Shown here: piece by piece, positions 36,206-46,432 of the stretch | Layout of the letters: every line of letters begins with the position of its first letter | How positions within the stretch are numbered: position 1 is the stretch's first letter | DNA from: Gammaproteobacteria bacterium | GTDB taxonomy: Bacteria; Pseudomonadota; Gammaproteobacteria; Pseudomonadales; Azotimanducaceae | Assembly: GCA_009846005.1 (NCBI GenBank) | Contig: VXYL01000067.1 | Location: 41,482 to 105,481, forward strand | Reading direction: 5' to 3' | Length of the DNA stretch: 64,000 nucleotides | Position numbers and translations under genes: made by a program | The notes under the pieces: model-generated | What the model was told of the DNA's origin: nothing | Seen by the model: only the letters and a program-made list of their open reading frames with translations | Databases searched by the model: none

Positions 36206-39200
36206 GAAATCCCACGACCTCCTCGGCCGGCGCGCGCAAAGGCTCGCTCCCCGCGTTGCTGGTGGCATTGACCATCTGCGCGTTCTCGCTGCCTAGCGCC
36301 TACGGCGAAGAACTGATCGCGAGGGAATCCGAATGGCGATACCTGGACGACGGCAGCAATCAGGGAACCGCGTGGCGGGCTACGGATTTCGACGACTCCG
36401 GCTGGGCGTCGGGGCCGGCCCGACTCGGATTTGGCGGTGATGGCGAGGTGACCGAACTCCAAAGTGGCCATATCACCTACTACTTCAGGCATTCGATCAC
36501 CGTCGACAATCCGGATGAAATCGCCGGCCTGAAGCTGGCCATCCTCCGCGACGACGGGGCCGTCGTCTACCTCAACGGCACCGAGGTCTACCGAAACAAC
36601 ATGCCGGCGGGCACGATTTCCTACAACACGTTCGCATCCGCCGGGATCGAATCCAACCAGTACTTCGAGCATGAGTTCGAGTCGTCTGGTCTGGTCGCGG
36701 GGAAGAACGTCGTCGCCGTCGAGGTCCACCAGAGCAGCCTTACCAGCTCGGACGTGGGTTTCGATTTCTCCCTCGACACGACGGCCACCGCGCCGGGCGC
36801 CAACGACATCGTGTCTTTGGGATCCACATGGTCCTACCTCGACGACGGGTCCGATCAGGGCACAGCGTGGCGCGAGTCGGACTTCGACGACTCCGGCTGG
36901 GAATCCGGGCCGGCGCAACTCGGCTTCGGCGAAGGCGATGAGGCTACGGCCATAACGCGCGGCGCAACGACCTTCTACTTCCGGCACGACTTCACCGTGG
37001 ACAGTGCCGGAATCGTCGGCTTGGAAATCAACCTGCGGCGCGACGACGGCGCAATCATCTACCTCAACGGTACCGAAATCGTCCGGTCGAACATGCCCGC
37101 CGGTGAGGTCGACTACCAAACCTTCGCCATGAACGCCTCCGACGACGGACAGAATCTCCACAGGTACACCGTGTCCACCGACGCGCTGGTCGACGGCGAC
37201 AACGTGCTGGCGGTGGAAGTCCACCAGGTCAACGCCACCAGCTCCGATCTGAGCTTCGACATGAACCTGGTGAAGATCGTCGCGGCCGCCGATGCCGAAA
37301 TCGTCCGTGGGCCGTACCTGCAGATGGGCACGCCCTCGTCGATGATCGTGCGTTGGCGAACCGACGGATTCACGGACTCGAAGCTCTCCTACGGGTCGGC
37401 ACCCGATAGCCTCGATACGACGATTACGATGGATGCCTTGACCGCCGAACACGAGGTCCTGATCACGGGCCTCGACGCCAACACCAGGTACTACTACGAA
37501 GTCGGCAATTCCGACACGACGTTCGCCGGCGGCGACGACGACCACTACTTCAAGACGTCGCCGCCCGCGGGCTCGAAGGAACCGGTACGGATCTGGGTCA
37601 TCGGCGACTCGGGACAGTGCGCCATCGACCAGGACGGTTGCGACGAGGTGGCCGCCGTGATGGGCGAATACCTAGAGTGGGCAGCCGAGAACGGCGGGCG
37701 CAAGGCCGACATCATCCTGATGCTCGGCGACAACGCCTACAACGACGCCACCGACAGCGAGACCACCCGAGGCTTGTTCGAGCCGTTCGCGGAAGTCCTG
37801 CGCAACCATGTCCTCTGGCCGGTCCCGGGCAACCACGAATTCGGTGCCTCGGACTCTCCCACCCAATCGGGGCCCTACTACGAAGGCTTCACGCTGCCCA
37901 CGGCAGCCGAAGCCGGCGGCGTCGCCAGCGGCACCGAGGCGTACTACTCCTACGACTACGCCAACGTCCACTTCGTCGCGCTGGACTCGCACGACACGAA
38001 CCGGGACGCGCCCGCCAACTCCGAGACCAACATCTGTCCCGGCGACGGCTCGGGTGGCGCCATGTACAACTGGCTTTGCGAAGACCTGGCCGCAACCACC
38101 CAGGACTTCATCATTAGCTACTGGCACCACCCGCCCTACACCAAGGGTTCCCACGACTCGGACCTCCGCTCGGACTCCGGCGGACGCATGCACGAGATGC
38201 GGGAGCGATTCGTGCCGATGCTCGAGCACTACGGGGCGGATTTGAACCTCTCCGGGCACAGCCACTCCTACGAGCGCTCCGTGTTGATCGATGGCCTCTA
38301 CAACCTTTCGGGCACCTATCGACGCGGGATTCACGCCAAGGACGCGTCGAGCGGAGATCCCGCCGACGGCGGCTACACGAAAGACCAGGGCCCGAACCAG
38401 GGCGCGATCTACTCGGTCGTCGGCAGTTCGTCCAAGAACCAGGGCGACATGTTCGAACACCCCGTCATGTGGTACCAGGAGAACATCGAAGGTTCCGTCG
38501 TCCTCGACATCCAAGGCACCCAGATGGATGCCTACTTCATCCGCAACGACGGTGCCGTGAACGACGTGTACCGACTCACGAAGAACATCGACGGCGATGG
38601 CGATGGCGTCATGGACGACGAAGACAATTGCCCCAACATCGCAAACGAGGACCAGACCGACACCGACTCGGACGGCGACGGTGACGCCTGCGACGACGAC
38701 GACGACGACGACGGCGTTGCCGACGCAGACGACGCCTACCCGCTCGACGCGACGCGGAGCGTCGACGACACACCGCCGGAAATCAGCGCGTCGGACTTCG
38801 CGGTCGAGGCCAAGTTCCCGGCCGGCATCAATCTGACGCCGTCGGTCTACCAACCTCACGTAACGGTATCCGACGACGCCGACTCGGCGGAAGCGATCCG
38901 GATCTCGACGAGCCCGTTGAGTCCGCTTGGTCTCGGTGCACATTCGGTGACGTTCACGGCGACCGACCGAGCCGGCAACTCCGCATCCGCGACCGCCACC
39001 GTCACGGTGATGGACTCGACGCCACCGGTGATTCACGCGCCGGACACGGTGACCATCAACCTGTTCACCTCCGACGCGGGCGTGTTCGTGCCCGCCACGT
39101 TGATCGCCAAGGACTCGACGTGGCGCTACCTCGACGACGGCAGCGACCAGGGCACGGCCTGGCGCGAGGCGGACTTCGACGACTCGGGCTGGTCGAGCGG

Positions 39201-42126
39201 TCCCGCGCAACTCGGATTCAACGATGGCGACGAGGCGACGCTCATCACCGCCGGGCACATCACCTACTACTTCCGGCACGAGTTCTCGGCCACGAACGCC
39301 GCCTCGGTCGAGACGCTGGCCATCGAACTGCTGCGCGACGACGGCGCGGTGATCTACCTCAACGGCACCGAGATCCACCGCTCCAACATGCCCGACGGCG
39401 ACATCGACTACCAGACCCGGGCGAGCGGGGCCGTGGGCGGCGGTGACGAGTCGGCGTACTTCCCCGCGAAGGTCGCTTCGGATGCCCTCATAGAAGGCGA
39501 GAACGTGCTCGCGGTCGAAGTCCATCAAAGCTCGAGCACCAGTTCCGACGTCAGCTTCAATCTCAGTCTCGACACGGCACAGGCCGATACGGACCTCGTG
39601 GCCGCCGGCTCCACCTGGCGATATCTTGACGACGGTAGCGATCAGGGCAGCGCCTGGCAGTCCGCCGAATTCGACGATTCGGCCTGGTCCAGCGGCCCGG
39701 CGGAACTGGGCTTCGGCGAGGACGACGAGGCCACGGCGATCACCTCCGGCCACATCACCTACTACTTCCGGCACGCCTTCAGCGTGGAGAATCCCGCCGG
39801 AATCGGCTCCTTGAAGCTGCATCTCAAGCGCGACGACGGCGCGGTGGTGTATCTGAACGGCACCGAGGTGGCGCGCGACAACCTGCCCGATGGCGAGATA
39901 ACGTCCACCACGACGGCGGATAACGCAAGCGACGACGGCAACAACTTCCACGAGTTCACGCTCGACGTGGCGGACCTGGTGGCAGGCGAAAACCTGCTCG
40001 CAGTGGAGGTCCACCAGGTCAGCACCACGAGTTCGGACCTGAGTTTCGACCTGCGCCTGACCGACGCGGGGGCGCCGAGCGGCGTGGCCGCATCGAGCGC
40101 CGCCAAGATGCAGCGGTTCGTCGATTCCGTCACGGCGACGGACACCGTGGACACGGATGTCCGTTTGACCAACGACCTGCCGGCCAGCCTGGTCATCGAC
40201 ACCGAGGTCGACGTGGTGTTCACCGCCACCGACGACTCGGGCAACGAGACGACCATGGCGGTCATGGTGCTCGCGAAGATCGGCCCGGACCTCACCGTGC
40301 CGGACGACATCGCGGTGGTCTCGCCGGACGGGGCCGCCGTGTCGAGCGATGTTCAGGCCATCGCGGACTTCCTCGCCGGCGCCACCGCCTACGACCAGGA
40401 CGGCAACGAACTCGACGTCACGCACGACGCCGGCGACACGTTCGATCTCGGTACGACCCGCGTGACCTTCTCGGCCACGGACGGCCTCGGGCGAACGGCC
40501 GAGGAAACGGCGGGGGTCACCGTCGGCACCGACGGCGACCGCGACGGGGTACTCGACGACGACGACAACTGCCCGGCGGTGTTGAACAGCGGCCAGACCG
40601 ATACCGATTTCGACGGGGAAGGCAACGCCTGCGACACGGACGATGACGACGACGGCACGCTCGACGTGGACGACGCCTACCCCCTCGATCCGAACCGCAG
40701 CGTCGAGGAAACCGACGTCGGCGGGACGACCATGGCGCACGACGTGCCGATGTTCCCCGCCGCGGCGGACCCGACTCGCCAGGGCTTCGCACGCGTCATC
40801 AACCACGCCGCACAAGCCGGGACGGTCGAGATCGAAGCCATCGACGACGAGGGAATGACGTTCGGCCCGGTGTCCTTGGAGGTCGACGCCAACGCGACGG
40901 CGCACTTCAACTCCGACGACCTCGAAGACGGCGCCGCGGAGAAGGGTCTGCCGATGGGCACGGGACCGGGAAGCGGCGACTGGCGGCTTGTGCTTTCGAG
41001 CGAACTCGACATCGAGGTGCTCGCCTATATCCGCACCGCCGACGGCTTCCTCACGTCCATGCACGATTCCGTCCCGGCGGGCGAAGACGGTCGACACCGC
41101 GTGGCCATCTTCAATCCCGGGAACAACATGGACCAGCTCAGCCAGCTTCGGTTGATCAATCCCGGCGACGCGACCGCCACGGTCACGATCACCGGGATCG
41201 ACGACGCCGGCGCATCGCCGGGCAGCGAGGTGCAGGTCTCCGTTCTCGCCCAGGCGTCGACGACGCTTGATGCGAGCGAGTTGGAGGGCGACGGTACCGA
41301 TGACGGACTCGGCGACGGCATGGGCAAGTGGCAGCTGTTCGTCGAATCGGACACGCCAATCCACGTCGTGAACCTCATGTCGCTCGCCCAGACGGGCCAC
41401 CTCACGAACCTGTCGACGGCGCCCGCGAATGTGGACGAGGCGGGGCACACCGTGCCGATGTTCCCGGCGGCTTCGGACGCCTTGGGCCGGCAAGGGTTCG
41501 TTCGCGTGATTAACCACTCCGCAGAGGCGGGCGAGGTATCGATCGAGGCCTTCGACGACACGGATCGGGATTACCCGATGTCGACGTTGACGTTGGCCGC
41601 CAACGAGACCAAGCACTTCAACTCCAACGACCTGGAAATGGGCAATAACGACAAGGGATTGACCGGTGGCACCGGCGCGGGTGAGGGAGACTGGCGGCTT
41701 GTGCTCTCAAGCGACCTAGACATCGAGGTGCTCGCGTACATTCGCACGACGACGGACGGCTTCCTGACCGCAATGCACGACATCGTGCCGCGAGAGGACG
41801 ACCAGTACCGCGTTCCAATGTTCAATCCAGGCTCCAATACGGACCAGGTGAGTCGCCTGAGGCTGGTCAATGCTGGCGACACGGCCGCCGAGGTCACGAT
41901 CCGGGGCATCGACGACCTCGGTGCGCAGTCGGCGGGCGCCGTCTCCGTTACGGTGGCGGCGGGGACATCGCAGACGCTGACGGCACAGGAACTGGAGGCC
42001 GAGGGACTCGGCGACGGAGCCGGCAAGTGGCAGCTGATCGTGGAGTCCGAGCAGCCCGTCACCGTGATGAGCCTGCTGGCGAGCCCGACGGGGCACCTGA
42101 CCAACCTGTCCACGGCGCCGGAATGA
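36202..42126 (+). CDS. Giant modular secreted purple-acid-phosphatase-like protein
   Basis: Exported protein of 1974 residues with a signal peptide (about 1-36). Four copies of a roughly 155-residue beta module (YLDDGSDQGTAW, FDDSGW, YYFRH, DDGAVVYLNGTE, AVEVHQ) lie at about 40-194, 204-358, 968-1127 and 1133-1290. A fibronectin-like domain (366-451) precedes a metallophosphatase (460-775) with all ligands: GDSG (D469), GDNAY (D510), GNHE (N544, H545), WHH (642-643) and GHSHSYER (H686, H688). Calcium-binding thrombospondin-type-3 repeats lie at 797-850 and 1444-1495, with HYR-like Ig domains around them. The C-terminus is a module duplicated at 1513-1743 and 1750-1974 (VPMFPAA, RVINH, GDWRLVLSS, LTNLSTAP). 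Likely a cell-surface or released phosphoesterase. Confidence 0.9.
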   Translation: MRNPTTSSAGARKGSLPALLVALTICAFSLPSAYGEELIARESEWRYLDDGSNQGTAWRATDFDDSGWASGPARLGFGGDGEVTELQSGHITYYFRHSITVDNPDEIAGLKLAILRDDGAVVYLNGTEVYRNNMPAGTISYNTFASAGIESNQYFEHEFESSGLVAGKNVVAVEVHQSSLTSSDVGFDFSLDTTATAPGANDIVSLGSTWSYLDDGSDQGTAWRESDFDDSGWESGPAQLGFGEGDEATAITRGATTFYFRHDFTVDSAGIVGLEINLRRDDGAIIYLNGTEIVRSNMPAGEVDYQTFAMNASDDGQNLHRYTVSTDALVDGDNVLAVEVHQVNATSSDLSFDMNLVKIVAAADAEIVRGPYLQMGTPSSMIVRWRTDGFTDSKLSYGSAPDSLDTTITMDALTAEHEVLITGLDANTRYYYEVGNSDTTFAGGDDDHYFKTSPPAGSKEPVRIWVIGDSGQCAIDQDGCDEVAAVMGEYLEWAAENGGRKADIILMLGDNAYNDATDSETTRGLFEPFAEVLRNHVLWPVPGNHEFGASDSPTQSGPYYEGFTLPTAAEAGGVASGTEAYYSYDYANVHFVALDSHDTNRDAPANSETNICPGDGSGGAMYNWLCEDLAATTQDFIISYWHHPPYTKGSHDSDLRSDSGGRMHEMRERFVPMLEHYGADLNLSGHSHSYERSVLIDGLYNLSGTYRRGIHAKDASSGDPADGGYTKDQGPNQGAIYSVVGSSSKNQGDMFEHPVMWYQENIEGSVVLDIQGTQMDAYFIRNDGAVNDVYRLTKNIDGDGDGVMDDEDNCPNIANEDQTDTDSDGDGDACDDDDDDDGVADADDAYPLDATRSVDDTPPEISASDFAVEAKFPAGINLTPSVYQPHVTVSDDADSAEAIRISTSPLSPLGLGAHSVTFTATDRAGNSASATATVTVMDSTPPVIHAPDTVTINLFTSDAGVFVPATLIAKDSTWRYLDDGSDQGTAWREADFDDSGWSSGPAQLGFNDGDEATLITAGHITYYFRHEFSATNAASVETLAIELLRDDGAVIYLNGTEIHRSNMPDGDIDYQTRASGAVGGGDESAYFPAKVASDALIEGENVLAVEVHQSSSTSSDVSFNLSLDTAQADTDLVAAGSTWRYLDDGSDQGSAWQSAEFDDSAWSSGPAELGFGEDDEATAITSGHITYYFRHAFSVENPAGIGSLKLHLKRDDGAVVYLNGTEVARDNLPDGEITSTTTADNASDDGNNFHEFTLDVADLVAGENLLAVEVHQVSTTSSDLSFDLRLTDAGAPSGVAASSAAKMQRFVDSVTATDTVDTDVRLTNDLPASLVIDTEVDVVFTATDDSGNETTMAVMVLAKIGPDLTVPDDIAVVSPDGAAVSSDVQAIADFLAGATAYDQDGNELDVTHDAGDTFDLGTTRVTFSATDGLGRTAEETAGVTVGTDGDRDGVLDDDDNCPAVLNSGQTDTDFDGEGNACDTDDDDDGTLDVDDAYPLDPNRSVEETDVGGTTMAHDVPMFPAAADPTRQGFARVINHAAQAGTVEIEAIDDEGMTFGPVSLEVDANATAHFNSDDLEDGAAEKGLPMGTGPGSGDWRLVLSSELDIEVLAYIRTADGFLTSMHDSVPAGEDGRHRVAIFNPGNNMDQLSQLRLINPGDATATVTITGIDDAGASPGSEVQVSVLAQASTTLDASELEGDGTDDGLGDGMGKWQLFVESDTPIHVVNLMSLAQTGHLTNLSTAPANVDEAGHTVPMFPAASDALGRQGFVRVINHSAEAGEVSIEAFDDTDRDYPMSTLTLAANETKHFNSNDLEMGNNDKGLTGGTGAGEGDWRLVLSSDLDIEVLAYIRTTTDGFLTAMHDIVPREDDQYRVPMFNPGSNTDQVSRLRLVNAGDTAAEVTIRGIDDLGAQSAGAVSVTVAAGTSQTLTAQELEAEGLGDGAGKWQLIVESEQPVTVMSLLASPTGHLTNLSTAPE

Positions 42127-42318
42127 CGATCCTTGCCGCGCAATCGACGCGACGTTCGAGGTGCACGCCGAGCGAACAGGGCGCTGTGATACGCGCCCTA
42201 ACGCCGGCGGCTATGGAGACCCGCGACGATAAGGAGTAGGGTAGACGGTCGTTGATCACGGAGGCGATCCCTTGCGCGTGCGCGCGTCGCCTCGGCGATC
42301 TCGACAGGGTGGCGATTG

Positions 42319-43647
42319 ATGTTCATCACGAGGAAGTCGATCGACCGGCGCACGTTCCTGCGCGGCGCGGGGGCGACCTTGGCGCTGCCGTTCCTCGGGG
42401 CCATGGTTCCAGCGATGAGCGCATCCGCCGCGACCCGGCCGACCCCGCGCATGGGGTTCTTCTACGTCCCCAACGGCATCCATCCGCCGAGTTTCCACCC
42501 CGCCGGTGACGGCGGTGCGGACTACAAGTTCACACCCGTTCTCGACCCGCTTGCTTCGATTCGAGAGCACGTCACCGTCGTGACCGGGTTGAGCAACATC
42601 GCCACGGCCCGCGGCGGCGGTGGCCATTCCAGTGCCCATTCCGGCTGGTTGAACGGTGCACCCTCCAAGCAGACCGAAGGCTCGGACATCCGGGCCGGCA
42701 AGACCCTCGACCAGTACGCGGCCGATGTCCTCGGGCGCGATACGATTCTGCGGTCCCTGGAACTAACCACCGAGGACAGCATCGTCGCGGGCCTTTGCGA
42801 ACTCGGCTATAGCTGCGTGTACCGCAACTCGACGTCGTGGCTCACACCGACCACGCCACTACCCCACGAAAACAATCCCCGCGCGGTCTTCGAACGTCTG
42901 TTCGGCACCGAGGCGACGCCCGAGGCGAGGGCTCGGGAACTCGCCAACGACCGCAGCATCCTGGACTCCGTCGCCGCGGAAATGAAACGACTCGAGCGCC
43001 GCCTCGGTGTCGACGACCAGCGCACGGTGACCGACTACATGGGTGCCATCCGCGATGTCGAGGCGCGCATCCAGAAGATCGAGAAGAACCAGAAGGATGC
43101 CGTCGGAGCGAATTACCCGCGGCCCACGGGCATCCCCGAGGATTTCAGGGACCACATCAAGATCCTGTTCGATCTGCTCGTGCTCGCCTACCGGGGCGAC
43201 ATCACCCGGGTGAGCTGCACGCAGATCGGCCGTGAGAACGGCAATCGCAGCTATCCGTGGATCGGTGTGAACGGCGGCCATCACAGCATCACCCACCACG
43301 GCAACGACCCCGTCAAGATCGCCCAGCAGGTCACGATCGACACCTACCACATGACGCTGTTCAAGGGCTTCGTCGAGACCTTGCGGGAAACCCCGGACGG
43401 CGATGGTTCGCTGCTCGACCATTCGCTGCTGATGTACGGCTGTGGCCTCGGCGACGGCAATACCCACAGTTTCAGCAACCTGCCCGTGGTGATCGCGGGC
43501 GGCGCTACCGGCAATCACAGGGGCGGTCGGCACCTCGTCTACCCGATGGACACGCCGCTGATGAACGCCGGCGTCACGCTGCTCGACAAGGTCGGCGTTC
43601 ACGTCGACACGATCGGCGACAGTACCGGGCGCTTAGCCCTCCTATAG
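42319..43647 (+). CDS. DUF1552 family Tat-exported protein
   Basis: Protein of 442 residues of the DUF1552 family, unknown biochemical function. A twin-arginine signal is obvious: IDRRTFLRGAGATLALPFLGA, 20 residues or so, so it is exported folded, which often means a bound cofactor. Family blocks seen: PRMGFFYVPNGIHPPSF, VVTGLSN, GHSSAHSGWLNG, and SLLMYGCGLGDGN near the C-terminus. The ATG at 42319 follows AGGGTGG. DUF1552 genes usually sit beside a DUF1592/DUF1588 cytochrome-like gene, often with an ankyrin gene. Here the ankyrin gene is present downstream but the cytochrome-like partner is missing. Confidence 0.9.
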   Translation: MFITRKSIDRRTFLRGAGATLALPFLGAMVPAMSASAATRPTPRMGFFYVPNGIHPPSFHPAGDGGADYKFTPVLDPLASIREHVTVVTGLSNIATARGGGGHSSAHSGWLNGAPSKQTEGSDIRAGKTLDQYAADVLGRDTILRSLELTTEDSIVAGLCELGYSCVYRNSTSWLTPTTPLPHENNPRAVFERLFGTEATPEARARELANDRSILDSVAAEMKRLERRLGVDDQRTVTDYMGAIRDVEARIQKIEKNQKDAVGANYPRPTGIPEDFRDHIKILFDLLVLAYRGDITRVSCTQIGRENGNRSYPWIGVNGGHHSITHHGNDPVKIAQQVTIDTYHMTLFKGFVETLRETPDGDGSLLDHSLLMYGCGLGDGNTHSFSNLPVVIAGGATGNHRGGRHLVYPMDTPLMNAGVTLLDKVGVHVDTIGDSTGRLALL

Positions 43648-43657
43648 CCACCCACGG

Positions 43658-45241
43658 ATGAGGTCTTCGGCAACGACCGCGGCGGCACTCTTCGCGGCAA
43701 CGCTGCTCGCGAGCACCGCCCTCGGTTCCGCCCTGGTCGACGCAGCCAAGGCGGGTGACTTTGACCGCGTTCAATCGCTGATCGAGGCCGACCCCGCCGC
43801 CGTCAACCAATCCGGGCCCGATGGTTCCACGGCCCTGCACTGGGCGGTCAACCAGGACCACCTTGGCATGGTCGAAGCGCTGCTCGCGGCAGACGCCGAC
43901 GCCCAGGTACGCAACCGCTACGGCTTTCCGCCTATTGCGCTCGCCGCAATGAACGGCAATGCCGATGTCCTGACGCTCCTGATCCATGCCGGTGCCGACG
44001 CCCGCGCGACGGTGCCGGGCGGCGAGTCGGCGATCATGACCGCAGCCAGGACGGGCGATGCGGATGCGATCCGCGTGCTGCTTGCCGCAGGCGCAGATCC
44101 CAACCTACCCAACGACGCCAGCCAGACCGCCTTGATGTGGGCGGGTGCGGCCAACAACCCCGACGCGATCACGGCCCTCGTCGACGGCGGGGCCGACCTC
44201 GCCGCCAAGACACCCAAAGGCCTTGACGCGCTCATGTTCGCGGCGCGCGCGGGACGCCGGGCGGCCACCGAAGCGCTGCTCGATGCGGGCGCCGACATCG
44301 CCTCCACCATGGAGACGGGCGAGAGCGTCCTGGAGGCGGCCTTGGTCAACACGCACTGGGAAATCGCCGGCTTGTTGCTCGACCGCGGCGCGGACCCCAA
44401 CCAGGCGGACGCCGGCTACACGGCCCTGCACCGGGTCACGGTGCAACGCCAGATCATCCGCGGCGTGGTGGGGAGCGAAGAGGCGGCGATTCCCATCGGT
44501 TCGCTCGACATCATCATGGGCCTGGTCAGGAAGATGATCGCGAACGGCCTGGACGTGAACGCCCGGATGGCAAAGGACCGCCTAAAGGAACAGCGCTTCG
44601 TGAACATGCGCGACGTTCTGTTCCGCGTCGGCGCGACGGCGTTCCTCCTGGCGGCCAAGGAAGCTGATCTCGAGATGATGGGCCTCCTGCTCGAGGCCGG
44701 CGCGGACCCGACGATCCCGACCTTCGATGGAACGACGCCCCTCATGGTCGCCGCGGGACTCTATAGCGACACCGGAAACTACGGTCGCTTTGTGCAACGC
44801 GGCTGGGCCGACCACGTGCTCGAAGCCACGAAGATCTGTCTCGACCTCGGCAACGACGTCAACGCGGTCAACGACGTGGGTGATACCGCGCTGCACGGGG
44901 CGGCCTACCGCGGCGCGTTGGATGTCGCACAGTTGCTTGTCAAACGCGGTGCCAAGCTGGACGCCGTGGACACCCGCGGACTGACGCCGCTCTCGGTAGC
45001 GACGGGCGTTTTCTACAAGATGGGCATCTCGCAGAAACCGCACGTTGCCAGGTTCCTGGGCTCGCTCATGGAAGTACGCGGCCTGTCCACCGGGGTTCTG
45101 CCACCCGACATGGATAAACGCTGCCTTTACTGCTATCTGACGCAGTACGCGCAGTTCGAAGCCGCCAAGAAGCACGCCCGTGAACTCGAGGAGCGCTTTG
45201 CCAAGGAGCAGGAGAGCCAAGCGCTCGCGGTGATTCGTTGA
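43658..45241 (+). CDS. Exported ankyrin-repeat protein
   Basis: Protein of 527 residues with a signal peptide (about 1-24, ATTAAALFAATLLASTALG) and roughly eight to ten ankyrin repeats. Typical repeat cores: GSTALHWAVNQDHLGMVEALL, SAIMTAARTGDADAIRVLL, DALMFAARAGRRAATEALL, TALHGAAYRGALDVAQLL. An insertion near 265-320 breaks the array. A short C-terminal segment has CLYCYLTQYAQF with a CxxC-like pair, then a charged helix. It starts 10 nt after the DUF1552 gene and is probably co-transcribed. Ankyrin proteins bind other proteins; a periplasmic scaffold for the DUF1552 protein is a reasonable inference. Confidence 0.9.
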   Translation: MRSSATTAAALFAATLLASTALGSALVDAAKAGDFDRVQSLIEADPAAVNQSGPDGSTALHWAVNQDHLGMVEALLAADADAQVRNRYGFPPIALAAMNGNADVLTLLIHAGADARATVPGGESAIMTAARTGDADAIRVLLAAGADPNLPNDASQTALMWAGAANNPDAITALVDGGADLAAKTPKGLDALMFAARAGRRAATEALLDAGADIASTMETGESVLEAALVNTHWEIAGLLLDRGADPNQADAGYTALHRVTVQRQIIRGVVGSEEAAIPIGSLDIIMGLVRKMIANGLDVNARMAKDRLKEQRFVNMRDVLFRVGATAFLLAAKEADLEMMGLLLEAGADPTIPTFDGTTPLMVAAGLYSDTGNYGRFVQRGWADHVLEATKICLDLGNDVNAVNDVGDTALHGAAYRGALDVAQLLVKRGAKLDAVDTRGLTPLSVATGVFYKMGISQKPHVARFLGSLMEVRGLSTGVLPPDMDKRCLYCYLTQYAQFEAAKKHARELEERFAKEQESQALAVIR

Positions 45242-45306
45242 GGTACCACGGGCCCGTCTGGGCGTGTCCCCGCCCGCGACACGTGCGCGCGCGTCCGTCG
45301 CCGGGC

Positions 45307-45331
45307 GGGACGGGACAAGCCCGTCCCCTAC
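45307..45331 (-). repeat. REP-like palindrome, single copy
   Basis: Plus-strand GGGACGGG, ACAAG, CCCGTCCC, CTAC. It sits between the convergent ankyrin and aroC genes, 18 bp past the end of aroC. Confidence 0.87.
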
Positions 45332-45349
45332 GCGTTTGTGCGCAAGCTC

Positions 45350-46423
45350 TTAATACCGTTCGACATCCGCGTTCTGGCCCCGGTCGCGCAACAGGTGGTC
45401 CATGAGCACGAGCGCAACCATGGCTTCCGCGATCGGGGTAGCGCGGATGCCTACGCAGGGGTCGTGGCGCCCCGTGGTGACCACGTCCACTTCGTCACCG
45501 TGAACATCGATGCTTCGACCCGGTTTGGTGATGCTCGATGTGGGTTTCAGGGCAATGCTGGCGACGATGTCCTGACCGGACGAGATGCCGCCAAGCACGC
45601 CGCCGGCATCATTTGACAGGAAGCCCGTCAAGTCGCGCTCGTCGCGGTGCTCGCTGCCGCGCTGGCGAATGGAAGCGAAGCCCGACCCGAACTCCACGCC
45701 TTTGACCGCATTGATGCCCACCAACGCCTTGGCGAGGTCGGCATCGAGCTTGCCGAACACCGGCTCGCCGAGACCGACCGGCACCCCCCGGGCGACGACT
45801 GTCACCCTGGCGCCGATGGAGTCCCCATCCCGGCGCAAAGCGTCGATGAGCGCCCCGATTTCGTCCACGGCATCCGGGTCCGGGCAGAAGAACGGGTTGT
45901 CGTCCACTGCATCGAGATCGACGACATCGATCACCAGGTCGCCGATCTGCGCCAAGTAGCCGTGGATGGTGGTCCCGGCGTGCTGCGCCAGGTACTTGCG
46001 AGCGATGGCGCCAGCGGCCACCCACATCGCCGTTTCCCGCGCCGAGGCACGTCCCCCGCCCCGATAGTCCCGCTTCCCGAACTTAGCCTGGTAGGTGTAG
46101 TCCGCGTGTGCCGGGCGGAACTGATCCTTGATCTTGCTGTAGTCCCGCGACCGTCTGTCGACATTCTCGATGGAAAGACCGATCGGCGTGCCCGTCGTGA
46201 CACCTTCGAAGACCCCCGAGAGAATCCGAACCTGGTCCGGTTCTCGACGCTGGCTGGTGTACTTCGAATGGCCGGGACGGCGCCGGTCCAGATCGCGCTG
46301 CAGATCGTCTTCGCTGATCGGCAAACCGGGCGGGCACCCGTCCACGACCGCGCCCAAGGCGACGCCATGACTCTCGCCGAAGGTGGTGAGGGTGAAGGCC
46401 TGTCCGAACGTGTTACCTGCCAT
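45350..46423 (-). CDS. aroC: Chorismate synthase
   Basis: Converts 5-enolpyruvylshikimate-3-phosphate to chorismate, the last common step of aromatic amino acid synthesis, using reduced FMN. The 357-residue product has all signatures: TFGESHG at 14-20, [17 protein letters not shown] near 48, GGGRASARE near 123, and [15 protein letters not shown] near 325. Length matches the family. The ATG at 46423 lies 9 nt after the prmB stop. This prmB-aroC neighbourhood is conserved in gammaproteobacteria. Last gene of a four-gene operon. Confidence 0.98.
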   Translation of the reverse strand: MAGNTFGQAFTLTTFGESHGVALGAVVDGCPPGLPISEDDLQRDLDRRRPGHSKYTSQRREPDQVRILSGVFEGVTTGTPIGLSIENVDRRSRDYSKIKDQFRPAHADYTYQAKFGKRDYRGGGRASARETAMWVAAGAIARKYLAQHAGTTIHGYLAQIGDLVIDVVDLDAVDDNPFFCPDPDAVDEIGALIDALRRDGDSIGARVTVVARGVPVGLGEPVFGKLDADLAKALVGINAVKGVEFGSGFASIRQRGSEHRDERDLTGFLSNDAGGVLGGISSGQDIVASIALKPTSSITKPGRSIDVHGDEVDVVTTGRHDPCVGIRATPIAEAMVALVLMDHLLRDRGQNADVERY

Positions 46424-46432
46424 TGCATTAGC

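Noticed and set aside
37672..41616. A 1314-codon open frame antisense to the giant phosphatase gene
   Set aside because: It is the mirror of GAC/GGC-rich codons in the sense gene; its translation is rich in Arg, Val and His, with no domain, ribosome-binding site or neighbour logic.
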